From: Monodelphis domestica
Taxonomy: Eukaryota > Chordata > Mammalia > Didelphimorphia > Didelphidae
NCBI RefSeq assembly: GCF_027887165.1
Contig: NC_077229.1
Coordinates: 116,762,520 to 116,826,519, forward strand
Direction of reading: 5' to 3'
Length of the DNA stretch: 64,000 nt
The translations under genes were made by a program, and so were the position numbers. Below the pieces are notes generated by a model. It was not told the DNA's origin. It made no database searches and was given only the letters and a program-made list of their open reading frames with translations. Shown piece by piece: positions 48,831-60,331 of this stretch. Each line of letters opens with the position of its first letter. Positions within the stretch are counted from its first letter, which is position 1.

Positions 48831-50212
48831 CATCAACCAACAGGCTCGTTCAGTTATACTCTGTGAAGTGATGAAGACCTGCCCTGTAATAGTGATAGTA
48901 GAAATGAAATGAAAGGGCTACATTGAAGAAATTTTATTTTTTCTTTGAAACAACTCAGGTTCTCAAACTCCAAAATCAACAAAAGGCAATTTATTGACTT
49001 AATGGTCTCTAACTGCTTTAGTTTAATAATTGATGCTACAGATGAAACTGGCAAATTCCTTTCTTTGCTTCAAATGATTCCCCCTGCTCCTGAAAATAAG
49101 CTCCATGAGAAATTAAACAAATAAAGAAGCGAAAAGTGTGTTTCTATACTTCTTCCATCTGTGTGTGATGTTGTATGATATAATGTTTAGCAGCTTTAGG
49201 CTTCATAGTATAGAAGAATAAGGATGAAAATAAGTATTTTTTTTAAATCCTTGAACATGGAATTAGGAGACATGGGTTCAAATTCTAATTCTATCCTTTG
49301 TGTGGTCGTACACAAACAACCTTTTCTCATTACTGGAAGCCAGCTCAAATACCTGAATTCTCTTCATTCATATTTAATGTTGAAACAAAATGAAGCACTT
49401 GAAAATTCACTGAAAATTTATTAAAGGAAGATGTTTATTGTGCCCTAACAGAGCAAGACTATTCAATGAGGCATTTACTTTGTTTTTCTGGACTCAGGCC
49501 CATTCACCTCCATATGGAAAAAAATGTTACTTTAATAAGCCTGAGTTTGGTAATTTCTATAGCACAAGGCATTGATCAAGTCTGATTACACCAGACTTAG
49601 ATTTTTTTTTATGCCACTCACATTAAGCAGTATCAAGGAAACATGTTGAATGAAGGTACTTATTGCCATGAAAGTACTGTTTCTAACAATGATTAAGCTT
49701 TAATTTCTCCAGAAAATGGGGATAATAATTTTTTGTTCAGAAACTCATTGTAAGAACTTCAGAAACATTAATGCATTGTTGATATAGAAATTTTAAAAAT
49801 TAAATAAAAAGGGGAGCCTTTTCAAGATTCTTTGAAATCAATAATATTTCAAAAAGACAAGCTATCTGTGTTCTAGAAATACTTCTCACCCCTTCTTGGC
49901 ACGTTCCTGCACCTATCACAATTATCTTTTTTTTTTTTCCTGGAACTCTAAGAATATAGAGTTGTTTGCTGGAATCTTTCATGTTGGTATTTTCCAGGCC
50001 CATGCTCTCTGTATCCTATATGTAGAGGTTAATCGCTGATGCTTTGGTGATTGTTACATTAGATTCAAGTAAACAATCAGGCATTCCCATGAACAAATCC
50101 CAATTTTCCTTTTTAAAGTACCTGGATTTTATCTGGATCAATCAATGAGCAGCCCTGGTGTGGAGGAAAAACACAGGTACAACAATGACATACCAAGCTC
50201 CTTCTTATAGTA
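48831..50212. other. Intergenic
   Basis: A MIR-like piece lies at 49250-49400 ('gagacatgggttcaaattct'). No gene is seen. Confidence 0.4.
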
Positions 50213-50707
50213 CAGTGGTGGTGAACTTTTTTAGAGACAAAGTTCTGGGCCCCATCTTCACTCCACCTGCCCAGACCATGTGCTGCACACACCCCATCAG
50301 AGACAGTGTGCTGTGCGCCTTTCCCAGCCTTAACTCACATAGGGGAGGGAGAAAGCATTCCCATTGGGTTGCTAGATGGAGGGGTGGGTGAAGTAATGAA
50401 TATCCTCAGCAAGTATAGAGAGGGGTAGGGAAATGATCCAAGCTCTCTGCTCCCCTCCAGCTCTGCTGCTTATGAGCCACCCACCTTAACTCCTGTGTAT
50501 TCCTAATGAGTTCCTGGACTGGGGTAAGTAGGATGTGAAAAAATGTCATAAGGAACAGTGGAGATGGGAAGGGGAGCAGGTAGGCCCAAGTCTCTCTGCC
50601 TTTCTAGTAACAAACTCTAGGGATAGGGTAAGAGGGTAGCAGTGTGCACAGAGGGAGTGCTCTACATGCCATCTTTGGGTACCTGTGCCATCAGTTTGCC
50701 ATCACTG
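50213..50707. mobile_element. Non-autonomous hAT transposon
   Basis: 495 bp with exact 8-bp duplication ttatagta at 50205-50212 and 50708-50715. The ends are CAGTGGTGGTGAAC and, reversed, CAGTGATGGCAAAC. The interior is GC-rich and aligns in part with 62706-63262 ('gagggagaaagcattcccat' against 'gagagagaaaatgttctcat'). The central TA of the duplication fits the Buster group. No transposase is present. Confidence 0.85.
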
Positions 50708-50959
50708 TTATAGTATGACAAATCCCACTTCCTTCTCTAGCTATTATCTGAAGAAAATACCTCCAGAGTCCCAATATCTTTCAGTTTCTGCAGACAGAAA
50801 CCCAGAAGTATTATTATCTGCAATCATTCTTCAGTTTCAAGACTTTTCCTATGAAAATTTAGATCACAAGGTTTTAGACTAAAAGAAAGAAAGGGCCTTG
50901 GATTATTGAATAAAATATCTTCATTATAAAGATGAGGAAACTGAGTCCTAATTGGTCTC

Positions 50960-51470
50960 CTTTCCTGAGTTTCTTTTCTACTCTGGTTCATTTTTTCTAT
51001 GACTGCAAAAATGAATTCTTAAGTATATATATTGATTATGCCAACTCTCTAGTCAGTAAATTGCCATGACTCCTCATTAGCTATAGTATCAGTAGAAAAC
51101 TCCTCCACCATTAAAAGGTCTTCACAATTTGAGCCATTCTTCCCTCTCCAATTTCTGATAAACTAGTTTCCTCCATGATTTCTGTTGTCTAGTTATATTG
51201 AGCTATTTGTTGTTTTTCATTCACTCTTCTATCTTCTATCCCAACAGCTTTTTACTTACTGCCTCCCAATACTGAATTTTCTTCCTTTTTGCCCATGCTT
51301 GTTTGAATCTTTTCTTTCAAGGTTTAGTTCAAGTACAACCTTCTTCCAGGAGCATTTTTTGGCCCCTTCCCAAACTCCCAACAGAGGTGATACCTTCCTC
51401 CCATCTACTCCACTTTTGTTTTGTATTCATCTTGAATATATTGATAGAAGTATATACCTTTCCTATATAA
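50960..51470 (+). mobile_element. L2 LINE 3' part
   Basis: L2-like 3' order: 'ccatgactcctcattagcta', 'acaatttgagccattcttcc', 'tttcaaggtttagttcaagt', 'ccttcttccaggagcatttt'. It seems to continue at 52900 after the old L1 insertion. Confidence 0.6.
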
Positions 51471-51474
51471 TAAA

Positions 51475-52790
51475 AAAAAACCAACAACTATCAAGCAAAA
51501 TAATGTATAGGAATGGGAGGAGGGAGGAATGAATGGGGAATAGTATTTCCAGATCTCAAACTATATTATGAAGTAGTAATGTTCAAAATGATTTGGCATT
51601 GTTTAAAAATATGATTATTTCATATTATTCATATTATTTCAATGGAACAAATCAGGCAAAAAAGAATAAGAAATAATGAAAGTTCATGTCACTATTTGAG
51701 AAACCTAAAAACATAAATTAGGAAAGAATTCTCCCTATATGATTAGTGATACTGGGAAAACTACAAAGACATTGGGAAGAAATTAGGCTTAGATCAACAT
51801 CTTATGCTTTATTCAACAAAAAATTCTAAATGAATACAAACATTAAAGATGATACCTTAAAAAGAAAAAAGATGAGCAAAATGATATAGCTTTCACACCT
51901 ATGAGTAGTCAATGAATTCTCCAGTCAACAAAAGGCAGAGATAATTGCACAAGATAAAAGATAATTTTGAATGCATGGAATTGAAAAGCTTTTGCATAAA
52001 CAAAATTCATGTATCTAGAAGAAAGAAAAAGCCAAATGAAAAGAAAGTCATCATATCATCCATCTCTTATGAGATTTTGTATTCCCAGACATAAAGTCAA
52101 GTAAAAAATGCACTAATTCAAAACTGATTCTCTAATAGATATGTTCAAAAGATTTTAATTAACTGTCCTTAACTGCAAACTATTAACAACTATATGAGCT
52201 AGTATTCAAATAGCTAGTAACAAAATGAATGCAAATTCAAAGTAATATGAGGTTTTACTTCACATAGTGAAAATTAGAAATGATGACAAAACATAGAAAT
52301 GGGCAATATTGAAATGATTGTGGAAGATAGGAATATCCTTCCTTTGTTGGTAGAGCTATAAATCAATAGAACCATTTTACAAAAGAATTTAGAATTCTTC
52401 AGATAAAGTGGCAAAAGTGTTCATATCCTTTAAGCTAACTATTCTATGATTAGGCCATGGAAGTTATAAAAAGAAAGGCTCAATATACATCAACATATTT
52501 GTAGTTCCACCTTTTTTTTTACACAGCAAAAAACTATAAACAAAAACATCTATCATTTTGGAATGATATAACTTTTGGAAATGGACATGGAAATTATATA
52601 TAATTTAAGGGAATATTTCTGTGCTTTAAGACATGACAAATATGTCAAGAATCTTAGAAATACTTAAAGAAAGTTTAACAAAATGGAATAATCAGAACCA
52701 AGAAAGCAATATTCAGATTGACTACAACAATACAAATTAAATCAATGATCATAACACAACAATCACAATTGAATGAAATATATAACAAAA
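51475..52790 (+). mobile_element. Old L1-class fragment within L2
   Basis: It shows L1 ORF2 C-terminal and 3' phrases in diverged form ('ccagatctcaaactatatta', 'gcaaattcaaagtaatatga', 'ggaatatccttcctttgttg'). It ends near 52790 and separates two L2 pieces. Confidence 0.6.
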
Positions 52791-52899
52791 ATAAGTTTGA
52801 TCCAAAAAATGAGATATGAGAAGACACATCTGCTAAATCCTTTGCAGAATTGCCAGCATTTTTTCAATGCATTGATGTATTTTTCTCAGCTTTTTCATC

Positions 52900-53030
52900 C
52901 TACCCGATTAGGGTATGACCTTCTTCAGAATAGGAACTATCTTTTGCTTCTTTTGTTATTCCCAGTTCTTAGCACAGTACTTGATATATATAATAGGGGC
53001 TTAACAAATGTTTATTGATTGATATATACT
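52900..53030 (+). mobile_element. L2 LINE 3' terminus
   Basis: 'tatgaccttcttcagaatag', 'cccagttcttagcacagtac' and 'ggggcttaacaaatgtttat' form the typical L2 end. Confidence 0.65.
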
Positions 53031-53221
53031 TCTCTTATTTTTCCTTATTTATCTTAAAACTGTGTAAAATAAAAGTCTATCTGGGAAGGAAGAAGGGAAA
53101 TAAAGTACAAAATAAAATGAAAGATATCGATAAAATTTACTAAGCTAAAAAGTTCCTCAAGGAAAAGAACTATTTTGATATGACTTGGTATCGTGTTTGC
53201 CATATAATAAAGAGAGAAACA

Positions 53222-53290
53222 AAGAAAAAGGAAGGAAGGAAAGAAGGAAAGAAGAAAGGAAGGAATGAAGAAAGGAAGAAAGAGAAGCAT
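53222..53290 (+). repeat. (GAAG)n-like purine repeat
   Basis: Imperfect gaaggaaagaagg units, followed by a short reversed MIR start at 53284-53335 ('gcatttattaagcactcact'). Confidence 0.85.
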
Positions 53291-54477
53291 TTATTAAGCA
53301 CTCACTACATGCTAGGCACTACACAAAGTGGTGAGTGGGTTACAAATTTTTTTAGACAAAAATCTCTGAACAGAAATTAGAGACAGATAAAAGATGGAGG
53401 AGTAGAAGCAGAGAAACTAAGTCACTATGAGAATCCTTTCCAACGAGTCTTAAAGTAGCACCACAAAATGAATAAAAGAGTGAAAAAATCAACAAGGAGA
53501 CAACAAAACAACTTTCAAGAAGAGAAAAACATCCCACTTCCACTCCAACAACTCCACATCTCCTGTTCCAGGTTATGAACCGGAGCCCAAGTCCACATTC
53601 AGGCCCTGAGACCCTGCTTAGGCAAATAGAGTTACAACGAACCCATATCCCTTGATATTCCAAACCTGTCCTGAAGTCCAGAATTCCAGCCCATTGTCAT
53701 CTGTGCTAAAGTGGGCTGATCTGTGTGGTCCTAGAGCAAAGCCAGGAATCGAATCTGGGCCTGTGGCAAGGATGTAGATCCCAGTTTGGAGTAGTTGTTA
53801 GACCCAAACAGTGGGAGGTAGGGGGAGGAGAGAGCTCGGGATCTGTTTGCCAAAAGCTTAAATAGAGTGGAAGGACAGGGCACTCTAATGTGAGCCTGAC
53901 AAGATCAAGCCCCCAATGAGACCAAGAGTTTATACCTAAGCATGAGGCTAGAATTTGAGCAATCCCTGATCTGGTCAAGCACCTAGTGGGACTAAAACTT
54001 TATGCCCAAGCCTGAGGCAAAAACTTCCACTATCAGTATTATAAGGATTAATAGAATTGGTAGTGGAAGGAGGATCTCAGAGCTCTCTTGCCCTCAGTCT
54101 ATAATACTATCTTAGAAAAACGGAAACTGGCAGAAACCACGAAAAAAAGCTATGGGTAGCATCAAGAAAGGACTGAAGCTTAAGAGGGTACCCTAACCTC
54201 CCAGAGGATAAAGCCTACCTATAAAATGGTAGTAAAAATGAGCAGACAACAACAACAACAAAACAAATAAACAAACAAAAAAAAAACCCCACCTAACTAT
54301 AAATAATCTTTATGGAGACAAAGAGCAAGGTACAGATACAGAAGGGAACAGTTAAAGCAAAGCAAACTCACACAAAGTCCAAAAGAAAAATATGGATTGG
54401 ACTCATATTCTGAAAGATCTCAAAAAGTTTATACTTTTCAAAAAATCAATTAAAAGAGGTACCAGAAAAGTGGGGAA

Positions 54478-54672
54478 AGGGAGCAGATGGGTAGGTCAGT
54501 GGATTAAGAGTCAGACTTAGAAATGGAAGGTACTGGGTTTAAATCTAGCCCCAGACAGTTCCCAGCTGTGCAACCGTGGGCAAGTCCCTTGAACCCCATT
54601 GCCTAGCTACTCTTCTGCCTTGGAACCAATATACATTACTGATTCCAAGATGGAAGGTAAGGGTTAAAAAAA
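54478..54672 (+). mobile_element. tRNA-derived SINE inside L1
   Basis: 'ggagcagatgggtaggtcag', 'tggattaagagtcagactta', 'gtgggcaagtcccttgaacc', then 'ccttggaaccaatatacatt' and 'attccaagatggaaggtaag', with an A run. Same family as 14095. Confidence 0.85.
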
Positions 54673-54689
54673 AAAACAGAAAATAAAGT

Positions 54690-55440
54690 TGGGAAACAGA
54701 AATGAAAGCAATGCTGGAAAAATGAAAAAAGGAAACCCAAATTCTGATGTAGGAAAATAAGGCCTTAAAAATTAGAATTGAGCAACTAGAGACTAATGAT
54801 TTCAGAAGACATCAAGAAACAGTAAAACAAAATCAAAAGAATGTAAAAAACAAGTAAAAAAACAAGTAAACATGAAATATCTTATTGAAAAGAAAAAGTG
54901 ACCTGGAAAATAGATCCAGAAGAAACTAAGAATTATTAGACTACCTCAAAGCTATGATCAAAAGAAAGAAAAAAAAAAAGCTTGCACATCATAATACAAG
55001 AAATTATCAAAGAAAACTGCCCAGATATTCTTGAGCAAGAAAATAAAATAGAAATTGAAAGAATCCACAGATCACTTCCAGAAAAAATTCCTCACGTGAC
55101 AACTTCCAGAAATATAATAGCTAAATTCAAGAGTCGCCAAGCCAAGGGGAAAATACTGCAAGTAGCTAAAAAGAAACATTTCAAATACCATGGAGCTATA
55201 ATCAGGATCACACAGGACTTATGGGCTTCCACTTTAAAAAATCAGAAGGCATGGAATATGATATTCAGGAATGAGGAAGATCTAGGTTTACAGCCCAGAG
55301 TCACCTATCCAGAAAAACCGAGTATATTCTTTATTCTTTAAGGGGAAAAAATGGGCATTCAATAAGATAGAAGATTCCCAAGAATTCCTGAGGAATAAGC
55401 CAGACCTGAATAAAATTCTGAAATCCAAGCATGTGACCCA
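54690..55440 (+). pseudogene. L1 ORF1 remnant with well-kept C-terminal domain
   Basis: An open stretch (54982-55341, no ATG at its start) carries the ORF1p RNA-recognition and C-terminal domains: NCPDILEQEN, IERIHRSLPE, SRNIIAKFKS, GAIIRITQDL and LQPRVTYPEKPS. These parallel human ORF1p 'QRTP', 'PRHIIVRF', 'IRLTADLS' and 'FQPRISYPAKL'. The upstream coiled-coil part (54700-54960) has stops. Confidence 0.85.
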
Positions 55441-55500
55441 AAAGAAGAGGTTCTCAAAGCTTCCTTGCCCTCAGTCCATAATACAAATGAGAAATAAAAA

Positions 55501-55834
55501 ATCTAACTCATGAAGGTCAAAATTTTTGTATTTCTATATGGAAAGAGGTTATCTATAATTCTTAGGGAAATGAAAAAGGTGAGTGAGAGTCATAAAGATA
55601 TATGGATGGTGGCAAGAAGATGGAGAAATGACCTGCATGAAAAAGCAGGATAACTTTGAAAGCTATACTATCTGTGTATAGCTCCAATGAGAGCATATCA
55701 TAAGTACTGGTAATACTGAACCTGCCCATGTACTTCTTTCCTTGATGGTACAGAACATGGAGGAATTGTTGCTTCATACTTCCAGAAATTCATCTTGTTA
55801 GAGACATGATATCTTTTTAAGAGTCCTAAGGAGG
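55501..55834. other. Spacer
   Basis: Possibly L1 inter-ORF sequence at first. Otherwise nothing identified. Confidence 0.35.
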
Positions 55835-56030
55835 GAGGGCATATAGGCATCTTAGTAGATTCTAGGGGGTCAGACCTGGAGATGGAAGGTCCTGCATTAG
55901 AATCTGGCCTCAAATACTTCCTAGCTGTGTGACCCTGGGCAAATCACTGAACCTCAATTGCTTACCTCTTATAGCTCTTTTACCTTGAAACTGATGGCTC
56001 ATATTGATTCTAAGACAGAAGGTAAGAATT
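55835..56030 (+). mobile_element. tRNA-derived SINE
   Basis: 'gggtcagacctggagatgga', 'aatctggcctcaaatacttc', 'tgtgaccctgggcaaatcac', then 'attgattctaagacagaagg'. Same family as 14095. Confidence 0.8.
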
Positions 56031-56094
56031 AAAAAATATGAAGGAAAAATATACTTTGTGTCTATTAGACACTGACTAGATTAATTTTATTTGG

Positions 56095-56290
56095 AGACAG
56101 GAAGGTGGTTCAGTGTATTGAGAGTCAGACCTAGAATTGGCAGGTCCTAGGTTCAAATCAGAGCTCAGATACTTCTTAGCTGTGTGATCCTGGACTAGTC
56201 ACTTAGCCCCTATTGTCATCCCTTATTGCTTTTCTGTCTTGAAACCAATAAACAGTATTAATTCTAAGATGGAAGTTAAGAGCTTAAAAA
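56095..56290 (+). mobile_element. tRNA-derived SINE
   Basis: 'gacaggaaggtggttcagtg', 'attgagagtcagacctagaa', 'cttgaaaccaataaacagta', 'attctaagatggaagttaag'. A second copy within 100 bp in the same orientation. Confidence 0.8.
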
Positions 56291-56718
56291 AATCTTATCC
56301 CTGGAATTCCTGGGCCATGAATGGAATATACATTTTTTCTTGTTTCAGTCCCCTAGACAAGAAGTGTGAATGAAGCTCAGGAGATATATTCATAACCCTG
56401 AAGATGTGCAAGCCAAGTTGCTCATTCTTTTCTTTTCTTGGCTATGCTCCAGAAGCCCCCTCACTTTGGTTTTCTGTCAATTCCCTCTACTTGTCAAGAA
56501 TCAAATCAGGCAAACCAACTGAGTTGTGTTATTTTAGACTTCCCTGTCCCAACTGCCTGGGGAGAACTTACTAGCCAAAAAGTGCCCATCCAAGAAATCC
56601 TTGGAAGAAAGGATGCCACCAATTGAAATGAACCTGAGGATACTTTATGTGTGGCCTGTGCTTTCCCATGATCTATATCATCATCCATATTATAATTTAT
56701 CATTACAATTTAGGTAGC
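56291..56718. other. Spacer
   Basis: No gene or repeat recognised in about 430 bp. Confidence 0.4.
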
Positions 56719-57477
56719 TGTAGACTGTGACATGAATAAGATACCTTAGGGCATGTAAAGAGAGAATTAATATTTTCTTTGTCTATTATGAGTTAATGAA
56801 TCAAGAACTTAAGGTACCCTTACTTAACACTGAGTAAATCACTAACAAAAAAAAAGTTCTCAACCCCAAAGTCCAAAAGCATTGCCCTATGGGCAGTACT
56901 AGGCAAATTTAAAGCCTGTGAAGAGGAGAGACAAGAAGTGACATGGAAAAGGGGTATAAAAGGCAAGAAATCAACAGGAAGATTCATTGAATTGATTCCT
57001 GTTCTTTTGGGAGAGGACGTTCTTGTGGATGGATTACTGGGCTTTTTGAGAGACTTTTCTTGTGGGTTCATTCTGGATTGGAGATTGCTGTACTGGAGAG
57101 ACTTGTTGGGTGAGTGTCTAGAGCTGAAGGAAGAGGCTTGTGTTGGTGGAACCCTTGCTGACACCACCAGAACTTCTGGCTAAAGAGACTACTGGAACTC
57201 CACATGGAGATTGGAACTTGAGGGAGACCTTGCTAGGTGGTGAGCTGGATTTCTTCAGATAGCAATTATAGGATATCAAGCTAGGCAGTATTTTCTACAT
57301 CTCTCTCTTTTACTATATTTATATTATATTAAATTATTAAAAGTTACTAATAGCCATTCTGACTTAAGAAGTTTATTTTATAAATGATGACCACAATCTT
57401 ATCTCTTTTAACTCCTATATTTGTCAAACCAATTTTCCCCCTTACATTTGTTGGCAAAACCAATTTTAATTGTTACA
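56719..57477 (+). mobile_element. Probable solo LTR
   Basis: 759 bp with TG...CA ends. The flanks ggtagc (56713-56718) and ggtaga (57478-57483) match at five of six positions. There is a TATA box (TATAAAAG, 56955-56962) and a T/A-rich 3' part ending 'ttttaattgttaca', similar to the end of the LTR at 40010. The open frame at 56938-57183 lies in this LTR and is not a gene. Confidence 0.6.
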
Positions 57478-58401
57478 GGTAGAAAAAAATTCCTGAGTTA
57501 CTTGGGATATATCATGGCTTCCTTACCCAATTGTACTCCTATATATTAAGCAGGGTCTTACATGATATTTCCTTTGTCTTTTATTAGACTTCAATTTTGG
57601 AACAATCCATTTATATTTTGAATAGATGTATTATTATTAAATATTGGGAAGGGTTTTTTCGGATTTGCTTATTACTAGTCACTACTATTCTATATATCTA
57701 TTAATGTAACCTTAGAGTACAAGAGGTTTGTTTATTTTTTCTTTTGTTTTTTCACTTACATATCACATTACCGACCAAATGTTGACCTTGAAATACAGTA
57801 AGACTTTTAGGTCTTTTTCAAACATATACTTCTATTAAATAAAATCTTCCTCATCTTGTGATAATGTGCTTAGTTCTAATGCAAACACATTTTTCTACCT
57901 CTGAGGGAAAAGAACTCTCATAGTTGGCTTTCTTATTTCTTGCTTCTTACTTAAATTTGAGTTTAAGTATCTATAGGTGTTTGAAGTCACAAAATCCTAC
58001 TTCAACAGGCAGCCGATTCTAATGCATTTGGTTCGGAAGGCTCAACTGCTTTGTTTCAATACTGAGATTCAGCACTCCAGAAAATTAGACATGAATTCAA
58101 TATACAAAAAATAACTCTGCAAGGAAAATGACTTGGCACCTGCACCCCTGGACAGAGCCCAGCCTACTGCTTTGATCAAAATGTTTCTTTGATGGCAGCC
58201 ATACTCATCTACAACCCTCCCAAGTTGAAATTTTCAATCACAGGCCAAAACTAGCCATGAAATTAAGAAATGTGAAGGGATCGAAGGGAAAGTGACTCAG
58301 AGTCCACAGTAGCCTGTTGGAGACTCATTTAAGTTTACTGGACATCTGGATAATTATCTGAGAAGAAAGTCCACTTGTTCATTATCTGGTATTTTTCTGA
58401 T

Positions 58402-58446
<45 letters not shown>

Positions 58447-58734
58447 ATGTGGGTATGCATGCATTCGAAGAAAAAAATAGTGATCTAAGAAGAGGATATT
58501 CAGAAAACAGATGCCACCTGCTTTCCACATCTATTCCTCATTGTTCTCCTTCTCCTATAGGAAGGAATACTCTGGGGTAAGAAGCTTTGAGCACAAACAC
58601 CAACTTCACTACTTACATACTCTTGAGAACAATATTCAGCTTCTATAGACCTCAATTTCCTTAAATGTAAAATAAGTTAAGACTAGATGACTTCAAATGA
58701 CTTTCTACTTTAAATCTTACAGTCTTCTTCTTAT
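57478..58734. other. Intergenic with (GT)n and MIR fragment
   Basis: A (GT)n run lies at 58403-58445. A MIR-like piece lies at 58560-58720 ('agacctcaatttccttaaat', 'gactagatgacttcaaatga'). No gene. Confidence 0.55.
58403..58445 (+). repeat. (GT)n microsatellite
   Basis: A perfect alternating GT run of 43 bp. Confidence 0.95.
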
Positions 58735-59182
58735 TACTAATAAATATATAACATTTATATTGTGCTTACTATGTGCCAGAGATTGTGATAAACACTTTAC
58801 AATTATTATTTGTTAGCTGATGGGAGGGAGAGAACATAGATTACAAAATATAAAAAAAATGAAAATTGCATTGACATGTTATTTTTTTATTAAAAATACT
58901 GATGGCATGTGCCTTCCTGGATTTTCATGAGGATCAAATTACATACTTTTTGGAATGCATTTAGTACAGTGCCTGGCAGAGAGTTGGTGCTTAATAAATG
59001 TTTATTCCCTTTAAAAAATATATTGTCTCTGATCCTCACACCAACCCTAGGAAGAAGGTGTTATTATCCCCTTTTTTTCATAGAAGGACACTGAATCAAA
59101 CAGCAGGTTGTGACCTGCCTAGGTTCACCCAGATAGTAAGCATCTGAGGTATGATTTGAACTTTTTCTTCCAAATTCTAGGT
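58735..59182 (-). mobile_element. MIR-class fragments, interrupted
   Basis: Reversed MIR sequence at 58745-58805 and 59030-59182 ('gatcctcacaccaaccctag', 'gtgacctgcctaggttcacc', 'atgatttgaactttttcttc'). Between them are an L1-like terminal piece (58815-58900) and a plus-strand MIR/L2-type end (58965-59010, 'cagtgcctggcagagagttg'). Confidence 0.55.
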
Positions 59183-60102
59183 AAGTGATGGGCAACCTTT
59201 TGAGCCTGGTGTGTCAAAATTGGCTAAAAATCGAGCATAACTCAGGTAGTGTGTCACTTTGAGAGAAAAAAAACATAATTTCATAATATTTATAGTTTAA
59301 ATAACAAAAATTGTAATATATCACTATTAAACCAAAAACTAATTATTTAACTTACTGGCTCAGTGACTTCTTTGTTCATCTGTCAGTCAGTTTCTTGTCT
59401 TAGTCTTGATATTATTTAACTTGTGTGGTTAAAAATGAACTAAGATAAGTGAGGGGGAGGGGGAATTCTTTAACTAATCTGTCTATTAGTGACTTTTTTG
59501 TTGCTGAATTTCATTGGCTCAATCTTCAATTGAAGGTTGGTATTTTGTATATCTCAAGCCCAAGCAAGCACTACTAACTTCATCTGTCAATCTGTTTTTT
59601 TTTTTTGTTGTTGGTTTTGATATTAGTTAACACTGAGAATAAAGTCTCACAAAAGTACATAGAGGAAAAAATCGTGAGTAAAGCCATTGATATATTTTTC
59701 AGGGTACTAAAAGTGTCTAGTAATTGGTTCCAGGCACTCCTCCATTGTACATGGGCTGGAGACCTGCCCAGTCTTCCCCTGGACCAGCTCCACCCCACCC
59801 ATCCATCACCAGCCTGCCTGTCCCTGCATGCTCATTCCACCCTTGCTCTTCCTCCCTGCTCTAGGGGGAGCCCCATGAGCCCTAGCCCCCTGGCATGTGA
59901 AGCCAACCTCTTGCCCCTCACCCCTACAGCCAGCTCATGGAGTAGCCCTCTGCCCCACCCCTACCCTATAACCCCCTTCTGGGCCTGGGCATGGCCACAG
60001 CCATGCTTTCGGGAGCACTCAGGCCCCGAGGCACACTGAGCCCGCATGTGGCTGCATGTCATCAAAAATTGTTACACTCGTGCCATAGGTTTGCCATCAT
60101 GG
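59183..60102 (-). mobile_element. hAT transposon, internally deleted, with transposase remnant
   Basis: 920 bp with exact 8-bp duplication ttctaggt at 59175-59182 and 60103-60110. The ends are similar to the families at 50213 and 62706 (left AAGTGATGGGCAACC, right reversed CCATGATGGCAAACC). Without it the host MIR reads through ('cttccaaattctaggtctta'). The minus strand holds a transposase C-terminal remnant, so the element reads right to left. The region 59750-60050 is C-rich and non-coding. Confidence 0.85.
59510..59690 (-). pseudogene. hAT transposase C-terminal (dimerisation) remnant
   Basis: The minus strand reads MALLTIFSSMYFCETLFSV then LTNIKTNNKK. This parallels the conserved 'FGSTYLCEQLFS..N.IK...RSRLTDEHL' region of Buster/Charlie transposases. 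After a run of A residues the match moves to another frame (RLTDEVSSACLGLRYTKYQP), so a length change in the A run causes a frameshift. The catalytic part is missing. Confidence 0.75.
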
Positions 60103-60331
60103 TTCTAGGTCTTACACTCTAGTCTCTATATGGTGGACCTGGTTATCTATTGACAACTTGTAATTTCCTTCAGGTGATCTTCTGAATCCCCTAACTTTTT
60201 AAATCATTCTTCCTTGTATGTATTTCAAATGGTTAATGTCCTTCTTAATATAGGAATTTCTACCTTTTCATACACAGGAAATAAACCTTCAGCTTGGTTA
60301 TAAAGTAGGAAGCACACTGGTTAAGGAATCT
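60103..60331. other. End of reversed MIR and spacer
   Basis: 60103-60155 completes the MIR interrupted by the hAT. From about 60295 a plus-strand MIR start ('gtaggaagcacactggttaa') leads into the next LTR. Confidence 0.45.

Larger units (their letters stand above)
53385..55500 (+). mobile_element. L1 LINE, 5' half only
   Basis: It opens with an L1 5' end ('aagatggaggagtagaagca'). A 5' UTR of about 1.3 kb (holding a SINE at 54478) leads to an ORF1 remnant that ends near 55440. No ORF2 follows, so like 19151 it lacks its 3' half. A 33-bp piece of the 5' UTR (54075) recurs at 55453 just after ORF1. Confidence 0.7.

Noticed and set aside
59605..60039. 144-codon proline/leucine-rich frame
   Set aside because: It lies antisense to the transposase remnant and in C-rich hAT interior.
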